64,000 bases of DNA from Lachnospiraceae bacterium P6A3 (GCA_000702085.1 JNKP01000004.1:248001-312000); one strand, 5' to 3'; positions 20,524-31,070 are shown, counted from the first letter of the stretch. Notes: a model not told the origin generated them from the sequence alone. A program made the numbers and translations.

Positions 20524-22917
20524 ATGAACGAAAATTCAGATGTGATGATCCCCGAAAAGGGACCGATTACCGATGAACTTCTCGGCCGTATGGACAGATG
20601 GTTCCGTGCAGCCAACTATCTCGCAGCAGGACAGCTTTACCTGCTTGAGAATCCCCTTCTCAGAAAACCCCTCACCATCGATCAGGTTAAAAAGAAGATC
20701 GTAGGACATTGGGGAACCGTACCCGGACAGAACTTTGTCTTCGTACACTTAAACCGTGTCATTAAGAGATATGATCTCGACCTTATCCTTCTCTCAGGTC
20801 CCGGACACGGCGGAAACTTCTATATCGCAAACGACTACCTCGACGGAACTTATTCAGAGGTTTATCCCAATATTTCAGAGGATGAATCCGGTATGCAGAA
20901 ACTGTTCAAGCAGTTCTCATTTCCCGGAGGAATGCCTTCACACTGCGCACCCGAAACTCCCGGTTCCATCAACGAGGGTGGTGAGCTCGGATACGGAATC
21001 GCTCACGCATTCGGTGCGGTTTTCGATAACCCCGATCTTATCGCTGCAGTAACAGTAGGAGACGGTGAGGCTGAGACCGGACCTCTCGCTACTTCATGGC
21101 AGTCCAATAAATTCCTTAACCCCGTAACCGACGGTGCGGTTCTTCCCATTATGCACCTCAACGGATACAAGATCGCCAACCCCACCGTATTCGCAAGAAT
21201 GAGCCATCAGGAAATCGTTGATTTCTTCCACGGCAACGGATGGGAGCCTTACTTCGTAGAAGGCGACGATCCCATGACCATGCACAAGCTCATGGCTGAG
21301 ACTCTCGATACCGTTATTGAGAAGATCAAGGCTATTCAGGAGCATGCTCGTACCACCGGCGACACCACTCGTCCCGTATGGCCCATGATCGTACTTCGTA
21401 CCCCCAAGGGATGGACCGGACCTAAGGTAGTTGACGGCAAGAGGATCGAAGGAAACTTCCTTGCTCACCAGGTACCCATTTCCATGGAGAAGCCCGAAGA
21501 GCATCTGAAGATCCTTGAGGATTGGCTCCGTTCATACAAGCCCGAAGAGCTCTTCGATGAAAACGGAAGAGCATTCGAGGATATCAGATCTCTTGCTCCC
21601 GTAGGAAATGCAAGAATCGGTGCTAACCCTCACGGAAACGGCGGACTTCTTCTCAGAGACCTCAGACTTCCCGATTTCAGAGATTATGCATTTGATACTC
21701 AGGGACACGGCGAGCGCGACGGTCAGGATATGATCGAACTCGGTAAGTTCGTAAGAGATATCTTCAAGCTTAATAAAGAAGCTAAGAACTTCAGAATTTT
21801 CGGACCCGATGAGACCAACTCCAACAGACTCAATGCCGTATTTGAGGCAGAGAACCGTGATTGGAATGCAGAGCGTTATGATGATGACGATCACCTCGCA
21901 GCTGACGGAAGAGTTATGGACTCCATGCTTTCCGAGCATATGTGCGAAGGCTGGCTCGAGGGATATCTCCTCACCGGACGTCACGGATTCTTCGCTACTT
22001 ACGAAGCATTCGCTCGTATCATCGACTCAATGGCTGCACAGCATGCTAAGTGGCTCAAGGTTAGCAACCAGCTTCCCTGGAGAGAGGAGATCGCATCCCT
22101 CAACCTTATCATGGCATCAACCGTATGGCAGCAGGACCACAACGGATTCACTCATCAGGATCCCGGATTTATGGATCACATCGCCAATAAGAAGGCAGAC
22201 GTCGTAAGACTCTATCTTCCTCCCGATGCCAACTGCCTGCTTTCATGCTTCGATCACTGTATCCGTTCACGTAACTATGTAAACGTAATCGTAGCATCTA
22301 AGCATCCCAGACCTCAGTGGCTCTCCATGCCCGAAGCAGTTAAGCACTGCACTCAGGGTATCGGAATCTGGGAGTGGGCTTCCAACGATCAGGGACAGGA
22401 ACCCGACATCGTATTTGCCTGCGCAGGTGAAACTCCTACCCTTGAAGCCCTTGCAGCAGTTTCAATTCTCAAGAGCGAGATTCCCGAGATCAAGATCCGT
22501 TTCATCAACGTAGTCGATCTCTTCAAGCTCCAGCCTGCAAACGAGCATCCTCACGGACTTCAGGATGCCGAGTACGATATGCTCTTCACCCAGGATAAGC
22601 CCGTTGTATTTGCTTTCCACGGATATGCATCCCTTGTACATGAGCTTACTTACAGACGTCACAACAACCGTCTCATGCATGTACGCGGATACAAAGAAGA
22701 AGGCACCATTACCACTCCTTTCGATGTACGTGTTCAGAACCATGTGGATCGTTTCCACCTTGTACAGCTTGCACTTAAGAATCTTCCTCAGCTCGGAAAC
22801 AGAGGTGCTTACCTCTATCAGAAGATGAGCGACAAGCTTGTTGAGCACACCCAGTACATCCACCAGTATGGCGAAGACCTTCCCGAAGTAGCCGGATGGA
22901 AGTGGGAGCATAAATAA
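20524..22917 (+). CDS. xfp: Xylulose-5-phosphate/fructose-6-phosphate phosphoketolase
   Basis: Thiamine-diphosphate enzyme that splits xylulose-5-P (and often fructose-6-P) with phosphate to acetyl-P and a sugar phosphate, feeding acetate and ATP formation. 797 residues, normal for the family. The signature [15 protein letters not shown] and the TPP motif [20 protein letters not shown] are present, with SGPGHGG upstream and [13 protein letters not shown] in the second half. The ribosome site AAGAAAGGAG is good. It is monocistronic between terminators. Its strongly biased codon use (many GGA, CTC, ATC, CCC) suggests high expression. Confidence 0.95.
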   Translation: MNENSDVMIPEKGPITDELLGRMDRWFRAANYLAAGQLYLLENPLLRKPLTIDQVKKKIVGHWGTVPGQNFVFVHLNRVIKRYDLDLILLSGPGHGGNFYIANDYLDGTYSEVYPNISEDESGMQKLFKQFSFPGGMPSHCAPETPGSINEGGELGYGIAHAFGAVFDNPDLIAAVTVGDGEAETGPLATSWQSNKFLNPVTDGAVLPIMHLNGYKIANPTVFARMSHQEIVDFFHGNGWEPYFVEGDDPMTMHKLMAETLDTVIEKIKAIQEHARTTGDTTRPVWPMIVLRTPKGWTGPKVVDGKRIEGNFLAHQVPISMEKPEEHLKILEDWLRSYKPEELFDENGRAFEDIRSLAPVGNARIGANPHGNGGLLLRDLRLPDFRDYAFDTQGHGERDGQDMIELGKFVRDIFKLNKEAKNFRIFGPDETNSNRLNAVFEAENRDWNAERYDDDDHLAADGRVMDSMLSEHMCEGWLEGYLLTGRHGFFATYEAFARIIDSMAAQHAKWLKVSNQLPWREEIASLNLIMASTVWQQDHNGFTHQDPGFMDHIANKKADVVRLYLPPDANCLLSCFDHCIRSRNYVNVIVASKHPRPQWLSMPEAVKHCTQGIGIWEWASNDQGQEPDIVFACAGETPTLEALAAVSILKSEIPEIKIRFINVVDLFKLQPANEHPHGLQDAEYDMLFTQDKPVVFAFHGYASLVHELTYRRHNNRLMHVRGYKEEGTITTPFDVRVQNHVDRFHLVQLALKNLPQLGNRGAYLYQKMSDKLVEHTQYIHQYGEDLPEVAGWKWEHK

Positions 22918-22963
22918 TCAAATCCCAAAAAACAGTTTTACAGGTTCATAAACTCCTTTAATT

Positions 22964-22997
22964 AAATCCGGTCGGCTTATGCCGGCCGGATTTTTTT
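22964..22997 (+). terminator. Intrinsic terminator after xfp
   Basis: Stem AAATCCGGTCGGC / GCCGGCCGGATTT with TTAT loop (one T-G pair) followed by T4. Confidence 0.92.
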
Positions 22998-23024
22998 GTA
23001 GAAAAGGTCCCGTTATGGTATAGT
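22996..23024 (+). promoter_or_regulatory. Promoter of the HTH/membrane regulator
   Basis: TTGTAG at 22996-23001 and TATAGT at 23019-23024, spacer 17. The -35 overlaps the T-run of the preceding terminator. Confidence 0.55.
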
Positions 23025-23041
23025 TTTTAAGGATTTTTCTA

Positions 23042-23060
23042 CAGGACATGATGTGTCCTG
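23042..23060. promoter_or_regulatory. Inverted repeat, candidate operator
   Basis: CAGGACA-TGATG-TGTCCTG, 7-base perfect arms, about 18 bases downstream of the -10. This suits autorepression by the HTH protein encoded just after it. No T-run follows, so it is not a terminator. Confidence 0.45.
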
Positions 23061-23145
23061 CCGCAAAAAACACGCAATTCTCGCTTTGTGTCGTGGTTTT
23101 TTCTTCGGAAAATTCCGAAAATCAATCGTGAAAGGAGGTCGCAAG

Positions 23146-24300
23146 TTGGATCAGAAAAAAACAGGACAATTTTTAAAAATGCTTCGTAACGAAAAGCAGA
23201 TGACCCAGGAACAACTGGCTCAGGTTTTTAATGTCAGTTCCAGATCTGTATCCAGATGGGAAACCGGAAGCAATCTTCCGGATATTTCTCTGCTTGTCGA
23301 AATAGCGGACTTTTACGATGTGGATGTAAGGGAAATCATAGACGGAGAAAGGAAAAGCGAGATGATGAACAATGAAGTAAGGGAAGTCGCCGAACATATG
23401 GCGGCTTATGCCGGTAAGGAAAAAAGTAAACTGCTGACATTTATTCAGATCGTATCGATAGCCGGTCTTATTGTACTGGCTGTATCCATAGTACTTCAAT
23501 CGATACATTTTGAAGTAAATGCCAAAAATATAGCAACCCTCGTCGCATCCGTTATCGGCCTCGGAGTTATGGGCGTGATAACACTCTATGTTACCGGGGT
23601 GCTTCAGAAGATCGTTAAGAATAAAAAAGGATTCTTTACCACTGTAATAATCGTTGTATGCGTTCTTCTGGGATACGGCTTAATTAAGCTGTTTCTCGCG
23701 TTTTTGGCAGTGGGACTTCTGATCTTCTCGGTTTGGATCGAGAAGATCGAGGTTTACGACGATATAGAAAATTATGATAATTACTTCAACACAACCATAT
23801 ATGACGACGGAGAATATCAAAAATTTCATCAGCTGGATGAAGAAATGTTCAGGATCTACCCCGAAACAATTACTTCTGACATGGATCCTAAGGATTTCAT
23901 GGTTGTTTACTACAATCCCTGGGATCCCCAGTTTGTTACCGATCTTGTAGTGGATTATACCCCCGTCGATTACGCCTCAGAGATCGAAAGACTTGAAATG
24001 ATAGGCGTGGAAGAGGAATATCTCGATTACTATAATGTAACGGGAGAACCCGAAGGATACGATATTATCGCAATGGATGCGGATGAGTACTACGGATTTG
24101 TATATGCGATGATTCCGGAAGGAGCATCTGCGGATAATACCGAGATCACATATGTCGGAATATGGTTCTGTAATTACTTCATGGATCTTGATCCCGCAGA
24201 TTATCTTCCCGAAGAACATATTCTCGAAGGGCTGGATGTAAGTGACAATAATCCTTATGCACTCAGACGGAGAGAAGAGTTGGGAATCCCCGGTTTTTAA
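23146..24300 (+). CDS. XRE-family HTH regulator fused to a membrane domain
   Basis: 384 residues from a TTG start at 23146, chosen because AAAGGAGGT lies 5 bases upstream. The longer in-frame GTG start has no ribosome site. An XRE/HTH_3 domain occupies about 6-62 (MTQEQLAQVFNVSSRSVSRWETGSN split over helices 2-3). Three or four transmembrane segments follow (about 95-120, 128-152, 160-200). The C-terminal 170 residues are acidic and rich in Asp/Glu/Tyr. This is a membrane-tethered regulator of unknown signal. An inverted repeat upstream may be its operator. Confidence 0.8.
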   Translation: MDQKKTGQFLKMLRNEKQMTQEQLAQVFNVSSRSVSRWETGSNLPDISLLVEIADFYDVDVREIIDGERKSEMMNNEVREVAEHMAAYAGKEKSKLLTFIQIVSIAGLIVLAVSIVLQSIHFEVNAKNIATLVASVIGLGVMGVITLYVTGVLQKIVKNKKGFFTTVIIVVCVLLGYGLIKLFLAFLAVGLLIFSVWIEKIEVYDDIENYDNYFNTTIYDDGEYQKFHQLDEEMFRIYPETITSDMDPKDFMVVYYNPWDPQFVTDLVVDYTPVDYASEIERLEMIGVEEEYLDYYNVTGEPEGYDIIAMDADEYYGFVYAMIPEGASADNTEITYVGIWFCNYFMDLDPADYLPEEHILEGLDVSDNNPYALRRREELGIPGF

Positions 24301-24312
24301 TAATGAATCATG

Positions 24313-24346
24313 GAAAGGGCTGATCATATGTAGCAGCCCTTTCTTG
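24313..24346 (+). terminator. Hairpin after the HTH/membrane gene
   Basis: GAAAGGGCTG / CAGCCCTTTC, 10-bp stem, 11-base loop, followed by only TTGG. Terminator-like, but the T-run is poor. Confidence 0.55.
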
Positions 24347-24488
24347 GAGCTTATATATAATTGGTTTTTGGAAACTATTAATTTATCATTAAATTTGTTG
24401 TATTCGTATAATCCAGCATAGTATTATAAAAAATGTGTGTTTAGGAGGAAACTATCGTATATAACGGTATATATAAAGGAGGCTTCGG

Positions 24489-24995
24489 ATGTTAGACAAA
24501 AGAGTGAGGATACCCATGATCGCGGGAATCGTGGTTTACGGTATTTCCATCGTACTCAGCATTCTTTGTGCGCTGAGTACGCAAAAAATTTTACCGCTTT
24601 TTTCGACGATTGAGTATGATGGGATGATCTTCTCGCCATCGATCCTGAAAAGCATGGTGTACATTGTTCTGTATATTGCTTTTTGTTTTATTATGCAGAC
24701 CACAAACGGAAGCAATAACCGGGTGATAGGGATCATTTTACTTGTGGCATACGGTGTTTCCGGTATTGTGAATTTTTTCTGGGGATTTATCGACAATATT
24801 ATCGCCGCACGAAAAGGAGTCGAGTATCTGGCTGCGGCTTCAAGTATGAGTACAGCTACGTCCATAGTCACCTTACCCTTTACCCTTGCGGCAAGTATTC
24901 TGATTGTTGTTGCCATCGGAAGGTTTGGGATTATCGGAGATTTAAAAGCTTCGGAAGATAATGCATCACAGGATGATGTTGGTTTTGGAGGATGA
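24489..24995 (+). CDS. Four-helix membrane protein of unknown function
   Basis: 168 residues with four hydrophobic segments (about 10-30, 52-68, 78-100, 128-148) and a short acidic tail. No recognised family. AAAGGAGG lies 8 bases before the ATG. Its stop overlaps the ribosome site/start of the downstream peptidase gene, so it is the first gene of an operon with the M13 peptidase, permease and ATPase. A second SD-like GGAGGA at 24444-24449 has no start codon behind it. Confidence 0.7.
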   Translation: MLDKRVRIPMIAGIVVYGISIVLSILCALSTQKILPLFSTIEYDGMIFSPSILKSMVYIVLYIAFCFIMQTTNGSNNRVIGIILLVAYGVSGIVNFFWGFIDNIIAARKGVEYLAAASSMSTATSIVTLPFTLAASILIVVAIGRFGIIGDLKASEDNASQDDVGFGG

Positions 24996-24997
24996 TC

Positions 24998-26992
24998 ATG
25001 AGAAAAAAGATCGGGATGATACTATGCGTCAGTATGGTACTTGGCATGCTGGGCGGATGTGGAATGACTGTGGAAACTCCCGAAGAGCAGGAGAGTGAGG
25101 TAACGGAGCTTCCGCCTGCAAGGGCACAGGATGATTTCTTCAGATTTGTCAATGAAGATCTGATCGCGGAAGCACAATTTGACTACGGTGAAGCGGTAGC
25201 CGCGGGCAGCTTTGATTCGAAAATTCCTGAGACTCAGGTGAAGGATATTATCAGGGATGTGGTATCCGGAAGCGGATATGAGCAGGGCACTGAAGAATAT
25301 ATCATTAAGAAAGCGTATGATCTTTACGGTGCATATGATTTTGAATCCGGAGAGGTTCCTGCCGAACTGGATAATCTTTTCCATGAGATAGATAAGATCT
25401 CATCTTTGGATGAACTCCTGAAAATGGATGCAAAGCTCTACAGGGAATACTCCGCGGGAAATATCTTCCATATGGATGTGGGTGTTGATTATCTGGCTGC
25501 GGGAGATACAATCTTTGTATTTAATCAGTACACTGCCTTCATGGATGCGGATTTCAAGACTCTTGAGGAGACCTACGGTCCCTTGAATTCTCTTAAGCAG
25601 CTGAGTTCGCTCTTTCTTCAGGAGATGGGACATGATGAATCCGAAGCCGATGAGGTCGGAACAAAATTCGGATATATTGTAATGGATCTGTATAATGCTT
25701 CGGATATGGACATTGTCAATTGCGCAATGCCTATGGAATATTTCAAGCAGCTGACTCCTGCGGAAGCTAAGGCAATTCTTACCAATGTCGATCTTGACAA
25801 TTATCTGAAAGATCTGGGAATCAACCCTACGGTCTGTGACAGGTTTGGAGTATACGATCTCGGACAGCTTGAAGCATTAAATGCTCTGTTTACCGAGGAG
25901 AACCTGGATGTTTTTAAGTGCTGGGAGATGTTATCCGTCTACAGTCAGTACCGGAGATTCATTGTAAACGGATATGACAAACTTGAAGACTACAGAAATA
26001 TAGATTACAGATCGGATGAAGATCTGGTTCTGGATGAGATCTATAACGGTTATTCCGAACAGACGGATCCTCTCTATGTCGAGAAGATCTATTCACAGGA
26101 AATGGATGATGCACTCATCGCCATGTGCGACGACATAAAGGACGGATACAGGGAACTTATATCACAGGCAACCTGGCTCAGTGAGGCTACAAGAAAGGGT
26201 CTTCTTACCAAACTCGATAATATTGTGTACGTAACAGGTGCGGATCTTGAAAGAACGGATCCTTCCGAATGCAGGGATATTACCGGAAACGATTATTTTG
26301 AATTTTACCTTTCATATACAAGACATAATACGAAGAATTCATTCGATCAGGTAGGAACGCCCGGAGACAGAAAAGGCATACAGATGCCCATGCAGATGTT
26401 CAATGCGTGTTACGATCCGTCACTCAATAACATCACCATTACCGTTGCGATGATGAATAAGCCCTTCTTTAGTCTTGATCAGGATTACTATACCAATCTC
26501 GGGGGACTCGGTGCCGTGATCGCACATGAGATAGGACATGCGTTTGACAGTAACTGCATAGTCTTCAATGAGAATGGCATATACGATCCCTCATGGATCA
26601 CTTCTGCGGATATGGATGCACTTATTGCGAGAAATGAAACCGCAAAGGCATATTTTGAGAATAACTTCACTCTTTTCGGGGTTTACCATGTGGACGGTGA
26701 GCAGACTCTCGGTGAAAACTATGCCGACCTTGGAGGAATGGAGTGTGTAACTTCTCTTGCTCACACTCAGGCAGACCGTGAAGCGCTTTTCACCAATTAT
26801 GCCAGAATCTGGTGTGAAAAGATAACCGATTCTGCGCTTATAGACCAGCTGGAATATGATGTACACAGCCCTTCGTTCATCAGAGTAAATGCCATACTTT
26901 CGACAATAGACGTATTCTATGAAACATATGATGTGAAAGAAGGAGACGGAATGTACATAGCTCCCGAAGACCGCATCTCGAGATGGTATTAA
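24998..26992 (+). CDS. M13 family (neprilysin-like) metallopeptidase lipoprotein
   Basis: Zinc endopeptidase, expected on the outer face of the membrane. The ATG at 24998 is preferred (GGAGG 6 bases upstream); an ATG at 24992 touches the SD. 664 residues. Lipobox LGGC puts the lipidated Cys at 21. Zinc motif HEIGH (in VIAHEIGHAFD) and the third ligand motif ENYADLGG are near residues 510 and 570. M13 members also have an N-terminal alpha domain capping the site, present here by length. Being in one operon with an FtsX-type ABC exporter suggests processing or handling of exported peptides, which is inference. Confidence 0.9.
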   Translation: MRKKIGMILCVSMVLGMLGGCGMTVETPEEQESEVTELPPARAQDDFFRFVNEDLIAEAQFDYGEAVAAGSFDSKIPETQVKDIIRDVVSGSGYEQGTEEYIIKKAYDLYGAYDFESGEVPAELDNLFHEIDKISSLDELLKMDAKLYREYSAGNIFHMDVGVDYLAAGDTIFVFNQYTAFMDADFKTLEETYGPLNSLKQLSSLFLQEMGHDESEADEVGTKFGYIVMDLYNASDMDIVNCAMPMEYFKQLTPAEAKAILTNVDLDNYLKDLGINPTVCDRFGVYDLGQLEALNALFTEENLDVFKCWEMLSVYSQYRRFIVNGYDKLEDYRNIDYRSDEDLVLDEIYNGYSEQTDPLYVEKIYSQEMDDALIAMCDDIKDGYRELISQATWLSEATRKGLLTKLDNIVYVTGADLERTDPSECRDITGNDYFEFYLSYTRHNTKNSFDQVGTPGDRKGIQMPMQMFNACYDPSLNNITITVAMMNKPFFSLDQDYYTNLGGLGAVIAHEIGHAFDSNCIVFNENGIYDPSWITSADMDALIARNETAKAYFENNFTLFGVYHVDGEQTLGENYADLGGMECVTSLAHTQADREALFTNYARIWCEKITDSALIDQLEYDVHSPSFIRVNAILSTIDVFYETYDVKEGDGMYIAPEDRISRWY

Positions 26993-27005
26993 GGGGGGCG
27001 TTAAT

Positions 27006-29474
27006 ATGAGATTAATAATAAAGACAACATTAAAAAATGTATTCGGAAGACCCTTAAGATCGCTTCTCGTTATCTTTTCAATCTTTGTATGTGCTTTTTC
27101 GGCACTGTTTTGTTTCGATCTCTCAGGCAGTATGAAGGGGCTGGTGGTCGGACTGTTCAGTGAGATTTACGGAGATACCGATCTTACGGCCTATATGTCG
27201 GTGCTGAACCCGGAGAAGATTCCCGATGATTTTCCTGAATATGAAATGATGACCATGAAGTATTTTTCGGACACCATCTATTCGGATATCCCCGGTGAAT
27301 ATGCTTATGTATCGACGGAAGACTATTATATCTTTGCGGTTGATGCCGTGGCTGCACATAAATTCGGATTTCTGGATGCAACTGTTCTGCCCAAATACCA
27401 TGCTATTATCACGGATCAGTTTGCGGCTGCGATAGGTTATGAATACGGAGACGCCCTTATAGTTCATGATAAAGCCGGTGAAGAAGTAAGACTTACGGTT
27501 GATGATATCGTTCCTTCGGATGCCAAAAACCTCCTCTTCAGCGGAAAGTCGGTAGTAGTCAGTGAAGAGACCGCGGAGGTTCTTTCGTGCGGTAAGAATG
27601 TAGCCGGAAGACTGATGATAGATATCCTCGATGATGCTCAGATCGATTCCGCGGAGGAGATACTCTGGGAGACCTTCGGCAAGGACAATGTCATGCGCTT
27701 TGCCATGACCGACGAGCTGACCGGATTGCTTGATGAGCTTTTCGGATTCCTCTTCATACTGTTTGCGGTAGCGTTTCTTCTGGTTGTGTTTATCACATTC
27801 TCAATCTGTGAAAGGATTGTTGCGGACAGAATGTCATTCATCGGAACACTGCGAAGTCTGGGACTCAGTTCGAGAATGACGGCACTGATCCTGCTTTTTG
27901 AAAATGTTACCTATGCGATTCTCGGAAGCATACCCGGTATCCTTCTGTATATGGGTATCAGAGGACCCATGTACGATCTTCTTCTCTATGTTGAAAACGG
28001 GGACGGCACCTCCTTGGTGCTTACACCTCCGGGACTTTCACCGGTTCTTGTTGCATCGATAGTTATCATTGCGATACTGATAGAATGCCTTATTCCTCTT
28101 AAGGCTGTTCTTAAAGCGCTCAATACTTCGATCAGAGATATTATCTTTGATAACAGAGATACCGCTTATAAGTTCAGCAAAACTACTCTTATTGCGGGCG
28201 GGGTGCTTGCTTTTCTTGCACTGGTACTCTTTATTTTTGCAAAAAGACTTTTCGGAACGGGAATGTGCCTTATCGCATCGGTTATTGCACTGTCGTTCCT
28301 TTTCCCGCTCATACTTAAGGGCGTAACTAATGTGCTTTCCCGAATAGCGGAGAAGTTTGAAAGAGGCAGGCTCGCTCTTTCCGCAAGGGAGGCAATCTCG
28401 AGAAAGAGCACGGTGGCGAGCGGAGTTCTGTGCGCCACTTCTGCAACCATGTGTGTGATCATATATATCATTGCAACTTCGATGATGGATTACAGCACTG
28501 CGGATATTTATGATTGTGATGTACTGGTCACGGTTACCGACCAGGCCAAGAAGCTTTCTTTTGTTCCTTATCTGGACAGCGTTACGGATACCGAATTCCT
28601 CTATGATACTATCGGATATATCTATCTTGAAGATGAAGAGAAGGAGAAGGCCGCACAGTTTTTCGGAATGCCCGACGGAGGTTTCAGATATTACAACGGT
28701 ATTTCCGGACTTCCCGAGAGCATCGAGGAGGGAACGGTTTATATAGAAAACGGCTGGGCGAAGAGAAACGGTTATGCGGTAGGTGATACCCTGACTCTAA
28801 CCATAGACCCCACCGGAGTATTCCCCATAAGGAAGGAATATACGATTGCCGGACTGTTTAAGATCAATTCCATGGAGTCGATGAAAAATGACTTTGTCGT
28901 ATCCGAGGATGAATTCAAGAGCATCTTCCATGATAATCCGGGATATATGCTTGTTATGGCAGACGATCCGGACACGGTAAGGGATCTGATCAAGAGATAT
29001 GCGGTGGGAACCGCAAGTGATGTTAAGACTCATCAGGAGCTTATCGATGAGTCCGAAAAGGAAAATGCCCAGTCCAACCGTGTATATATCATAGTCATTG
29101 CGGTTGCGCTTATCATGACATGCATCGGCATGACAACCAACCAGCTCATCGGATTTGAAGGCAGGAAGAAGGAATGCGCGGTACTGATCTCCACTTCCAT
29201 GAGCAAAAAGACCCTTGCGGGTATTCTTTTCCGTGAGATGTTCATTACTTCCGTCACCTCTTCGACCGTGGGATGTTTATTCGGAACGATGCTGTGTACT
29301 GTAATAAAGAGAGCGGTTAATCTGGCAGACACGCTGAATATGCCTGTTGTAATCCATGCTTCGGCTGTTCTCGGGCTCTGGGTGGGAATGTGCCTGATAT
29401 TTGCATTAACGGTTCTGTTCCCCATCAAGAACATGAGAAAGATGAAACTGTCCGAGCAGCTTAAGTATGAATAA
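27006..29474 (+). CDS. FtsX/MacB-type ABC transporter permease
   Basis: 822 residues. The N-terminal transmembrane helix (about 17-38) is followed by an extracytoplasmic domain of about 190 residues, then three helices (about 245-265, 295-320, 345-370). A second half repeats the plan: a helix near 480-500, another external domain, and helices near 690-710, 745-765 and 785-805. This duplicated FtsX layout is typical of long bacterial permeases linked to peptide export or resistance. It overlaps the next reading frame slightly. It starts after AAGGGGGGC, 14 bases from the peptidase stop. Confidence 0.88.
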   Translation: MRLIIKTTLKNVFGRPLRSLLVIFSIFVCAFSALFCFDLSGSMKGLVVGLFSEIYGDTDLTAYMSVLNPEKIPDDFPEYEMMTMKYFSDTIYSDIPGEYAYVSTEDYYIFAVDAVAAHKFGFLDATVLPKYHAIITDQFAAAIGYEYGDALIVHDKAGEEVRLTVDDIVPSDAKNLLFSGKSVVVSEETAEVLSCGKNVAGRLMIDILDDAQIDSAEEILWETFGKDNVMRFAMTDELTGLLDELFGFLFILFAVAFLLVVFITFSICERIVADRMSFIGTLRSLGLSSRMTALILLFENVTYAILGSIPGILLYMGIRGPMYDLLLYVENGDGTSLVLTPPGLSPVLVASIVIIAILIECLIPLKAVLKALNTSIRDIIFDNRDTAYKFSKTTLIAGGVLAFLALVLFIFAKRLFGTGMCLIASVIALSFLFPLILKGVTNVLSRIAEKFERGRLALSAREAISRKSTVASGVLCATSATMCVIIYIIATSMMDYSTADIYDCDVLVTVTDQAKKLSFVPYLDSVTDTEFLYDTIGYIYLEDEEKEKAAQFFGMPDGGFRYYNGISGLPESIEEGTVYIENGWAKRNGYAVGDTLTLTIDPTGVFPIRKEYTIAGLFKINSMESMKNDFVVSEDEFKSIFHDNPGYMLVMADDPDTVRDLIKRYAVGTASDVKTHQELIDESEKENAQSNRVYIIVIAVALIMTCIGMTTNQLIGFEGRKKECAVLISTSMSKKTLAGILFREMFITSVTSSTVGCLFGTMLCTVIKRAVNLADTLNMPVVIHASAVLGLWVGMCLIFALTVLFPIKNMRKMKLSEQLKYE

Positions 29475-29490
29475 TAAGGGAGATAAATAT

Positions 29491-30234
29491 ATGAACACCG
29501 TAATTGAAGTAAGTAACGTTAGTAAGACATTTGGTAAAGGCACCACTCTCAATAGGGTTCTGGATAATTGCAGTTTATGTGTAAACGAAGGTGAATTCGT
29601 ATCCCTTATGGGTGCATCGGGATCCGGAAAATCCACTCTTCTTTATCTGATAGGCGGATTGGACAGAGATTTTGAAGGAAAGATTACTCTTTGCGGAGAG
29701 GACATAGGTTCTCTCAAAGATAACAAGCTTTCAAAACTGAGACTGTCAAATATCGGATTCGTATTCCAGTTCTATAACCTGGTCATGAATTTAAATGTTG
29801 AGGATAATATCCTTCTTCCCATGACCGTAAACGGTAAGAAAAAGAGTGAGCTTAAGAAGGAACTCGACGAGATACTTGAGATCACCGGTCTGACCGAGAA
29901 AAGAAAGGCAATGCCTTCCACTCTTTCCGGAGGACAGCAGCAGAGAGTTGCCATTGCAAGAGCGATATTGGGTAATCCTTCCATAATACTTGCGGATGAA
30001 CCTACCGGTAACCTTGATTCCAAATCAACCGCAGAGATCATGGAGCTTTTCTCAAGACTAAACAAGGAAAAGGGCCTTACCATCCTTCAGGTAACCCACT
30101 CCGAGAAGTGCGCATCCTACGGAAGCAGAACCATTCTTCTGGACAGCGGCAAGATAGTGGGATCGGATGACGAACAGCCCGGAGAGGTGTCCGCTGAAGA
30201 GGAACCGGCTTCGGATACGGAAAAGGCAGAGTAA
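29491..30234 (+). CDS. ABC transporter ATP-binding protein (LolD/MacB type)
   Basis: Energises the adjacent FtsX-type permease. 247 residues from ATG 29491 (AAGGGAGAT upstream); an earlier in-frame ATG at 29467 overlaps the permease end and is less likely. Walker A GASGSGKST, Q-loop VFQFYNLV, signature LSGGQQQRVAIARA, Walker B IILADEPTGNLD and the switch His (VTHS) are intact. The C-terminus ends with an acidic tail (EEPASDTEKAE). Confidence 0.93.
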   Translation: MNTVIEVSNVSKTFGKGTTLNRVLDNCSLCVNEGEFVSLMGASGSGKSTLLYLIGGLDRDFEGKITLCGEDIGSLKDNKLSKLRLSNIGFVFQFYNLVMNLNVEDNILLPMTVNGKKKSELKKELDEILEITGLTEKRKAMPSTLSGGQQQRVAIARAILGNPSIILADEPTGNLDSKSTAEIMELFSRLNKEKGLTILQVTHSEKCASYGSRTILLDSGKIVGSDDEQPGEVSAEEEPASDTEKAE

Positions 30235-30237
30235 AAA

Positions 30238-30269
30238 AATGGAGCAGATCCCAGCGGATCTGCTCCATT
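30238..30269. terminator. Bidirectional terminator
   Basis: AATGGAGCAGATCC / GGATCTGCTCCATT, perfect 14-bp stem with CAGC loop. An A7 run at 30233-30239 gives a T-run for the minus strand, and the plus side has AATATTTT. It separates the ABC operon from the convergent DUF4867 gene. Confidence 0.9.
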
Positions 30270-30288
30270 AATATTTTATATCGGGCTA

Positions 30289-30924
30289 TCAGTCGACCGC
30301 GATGTCGATATTCTTGCCGGTGAGACCTACGTAAGCACCGGAAGAAGCTTCGCTGCTCTCGGGATGAGCAATGAGCCACTTGTTGCGTGCCCAAAGGAGC
30401 TTGTCTTCATCGTTTCCTTCCTTAAGAGCAGGCTTGTCGGTGTTGGTTCCCTTGGGAAGAACTACGGCAACGCGGAATCCGTCATTTCCGTCGCACTGAC
30501 AGGGAGCATAGTGAAGGCTGTCCTCATATACGAGAACAACATCGCCCTTATCAGCCTTAAATGCTACAACATCCTTGGTATCGAGCTTTCCGTCGTGGAT
30601 ATCCTCTGCCTTTGCAAGGAGAAGGACGAAAGAAGTGGTTCCGATGTTGAGCTCGCTTCCTCTGTGATACTCAAGACAGTTAAGCTTGGTGTTTCTTCCC
30701 CAGCACATACCTACCTGAATGGGCATTCCGCCGTAAGCACGGTCGGTGAAATCCTTGTAAAGATCTGTGCATGCTTCGAGGCTGTCGATTCCGGGCTCGT
30801 AAGCGACTCCCTCGGCGGGAAGATCTATCTTATTCATTGCATCGAGCAATGCAGATACATCATATCCGGTTAAAACCTTTCCGTATTTTTCGAATTCTTT
30901 GCTGTGAACTGAGATTAACTGCAT
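30289..30924 (-). CDS. DUF4867 family protein
   Basis: 211 residues from ATG 30924, preceded on the minus strand by AGGAGGTTTCAC. Upstream in-frame codons are rejected. A cytosolic, probably cupin-like fold: GRNTKLNCLEYHRGSELNIG with His and Glu, later YEDSLHYAPC. I place it in DUF4867; members I recall occur in Clostridia near sugar metabolism genes, and no activity is established. It is a lone minus-strand gene in a plus-strand region. Confidence 0.8.
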   Translation of the reverse strand: MQLISVHSKEFEKYGKVLTGYDVSALLDAMNKIDLPAEGVAYEPGIDSLEACTDLYKDFTDRAYGGMPIQVGMCWGRNTKLNCLEYHRGSELNIGTTSFVLLLAKAEDIHDGKLDTKDVVAFKADKGDVVLVYEDSLHYAPCQCDGNDGFRVAVVLPKGTNTDKPALKEGNDEDKLLWARNKWLIAHPESSEASSGAYVGLTGKNIDIAVD

Positions 30925-31042
30925 AGTGAAACCTCCTATATAAATAAAAATACCCCGTACACCCAAATCCGGTGTCTTTTCATATAATACATCATTTGAC
31001 GGAAACCCGATACCGTTTTCTTGCATAAAAAATGGGCATTTT

Positions 31043-31070
31043 TTGTTATTCTGAGAAACTTACGTATGAT
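31043..31070 (+). promoter_or_regulatory. Candidate promoter of the Smr-domain gene
   Basis: TTGTTA (31043-31048) and TATGAT (31065-31070), spacer 16, 46 bases before the start codon. Confidence 0.5.
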
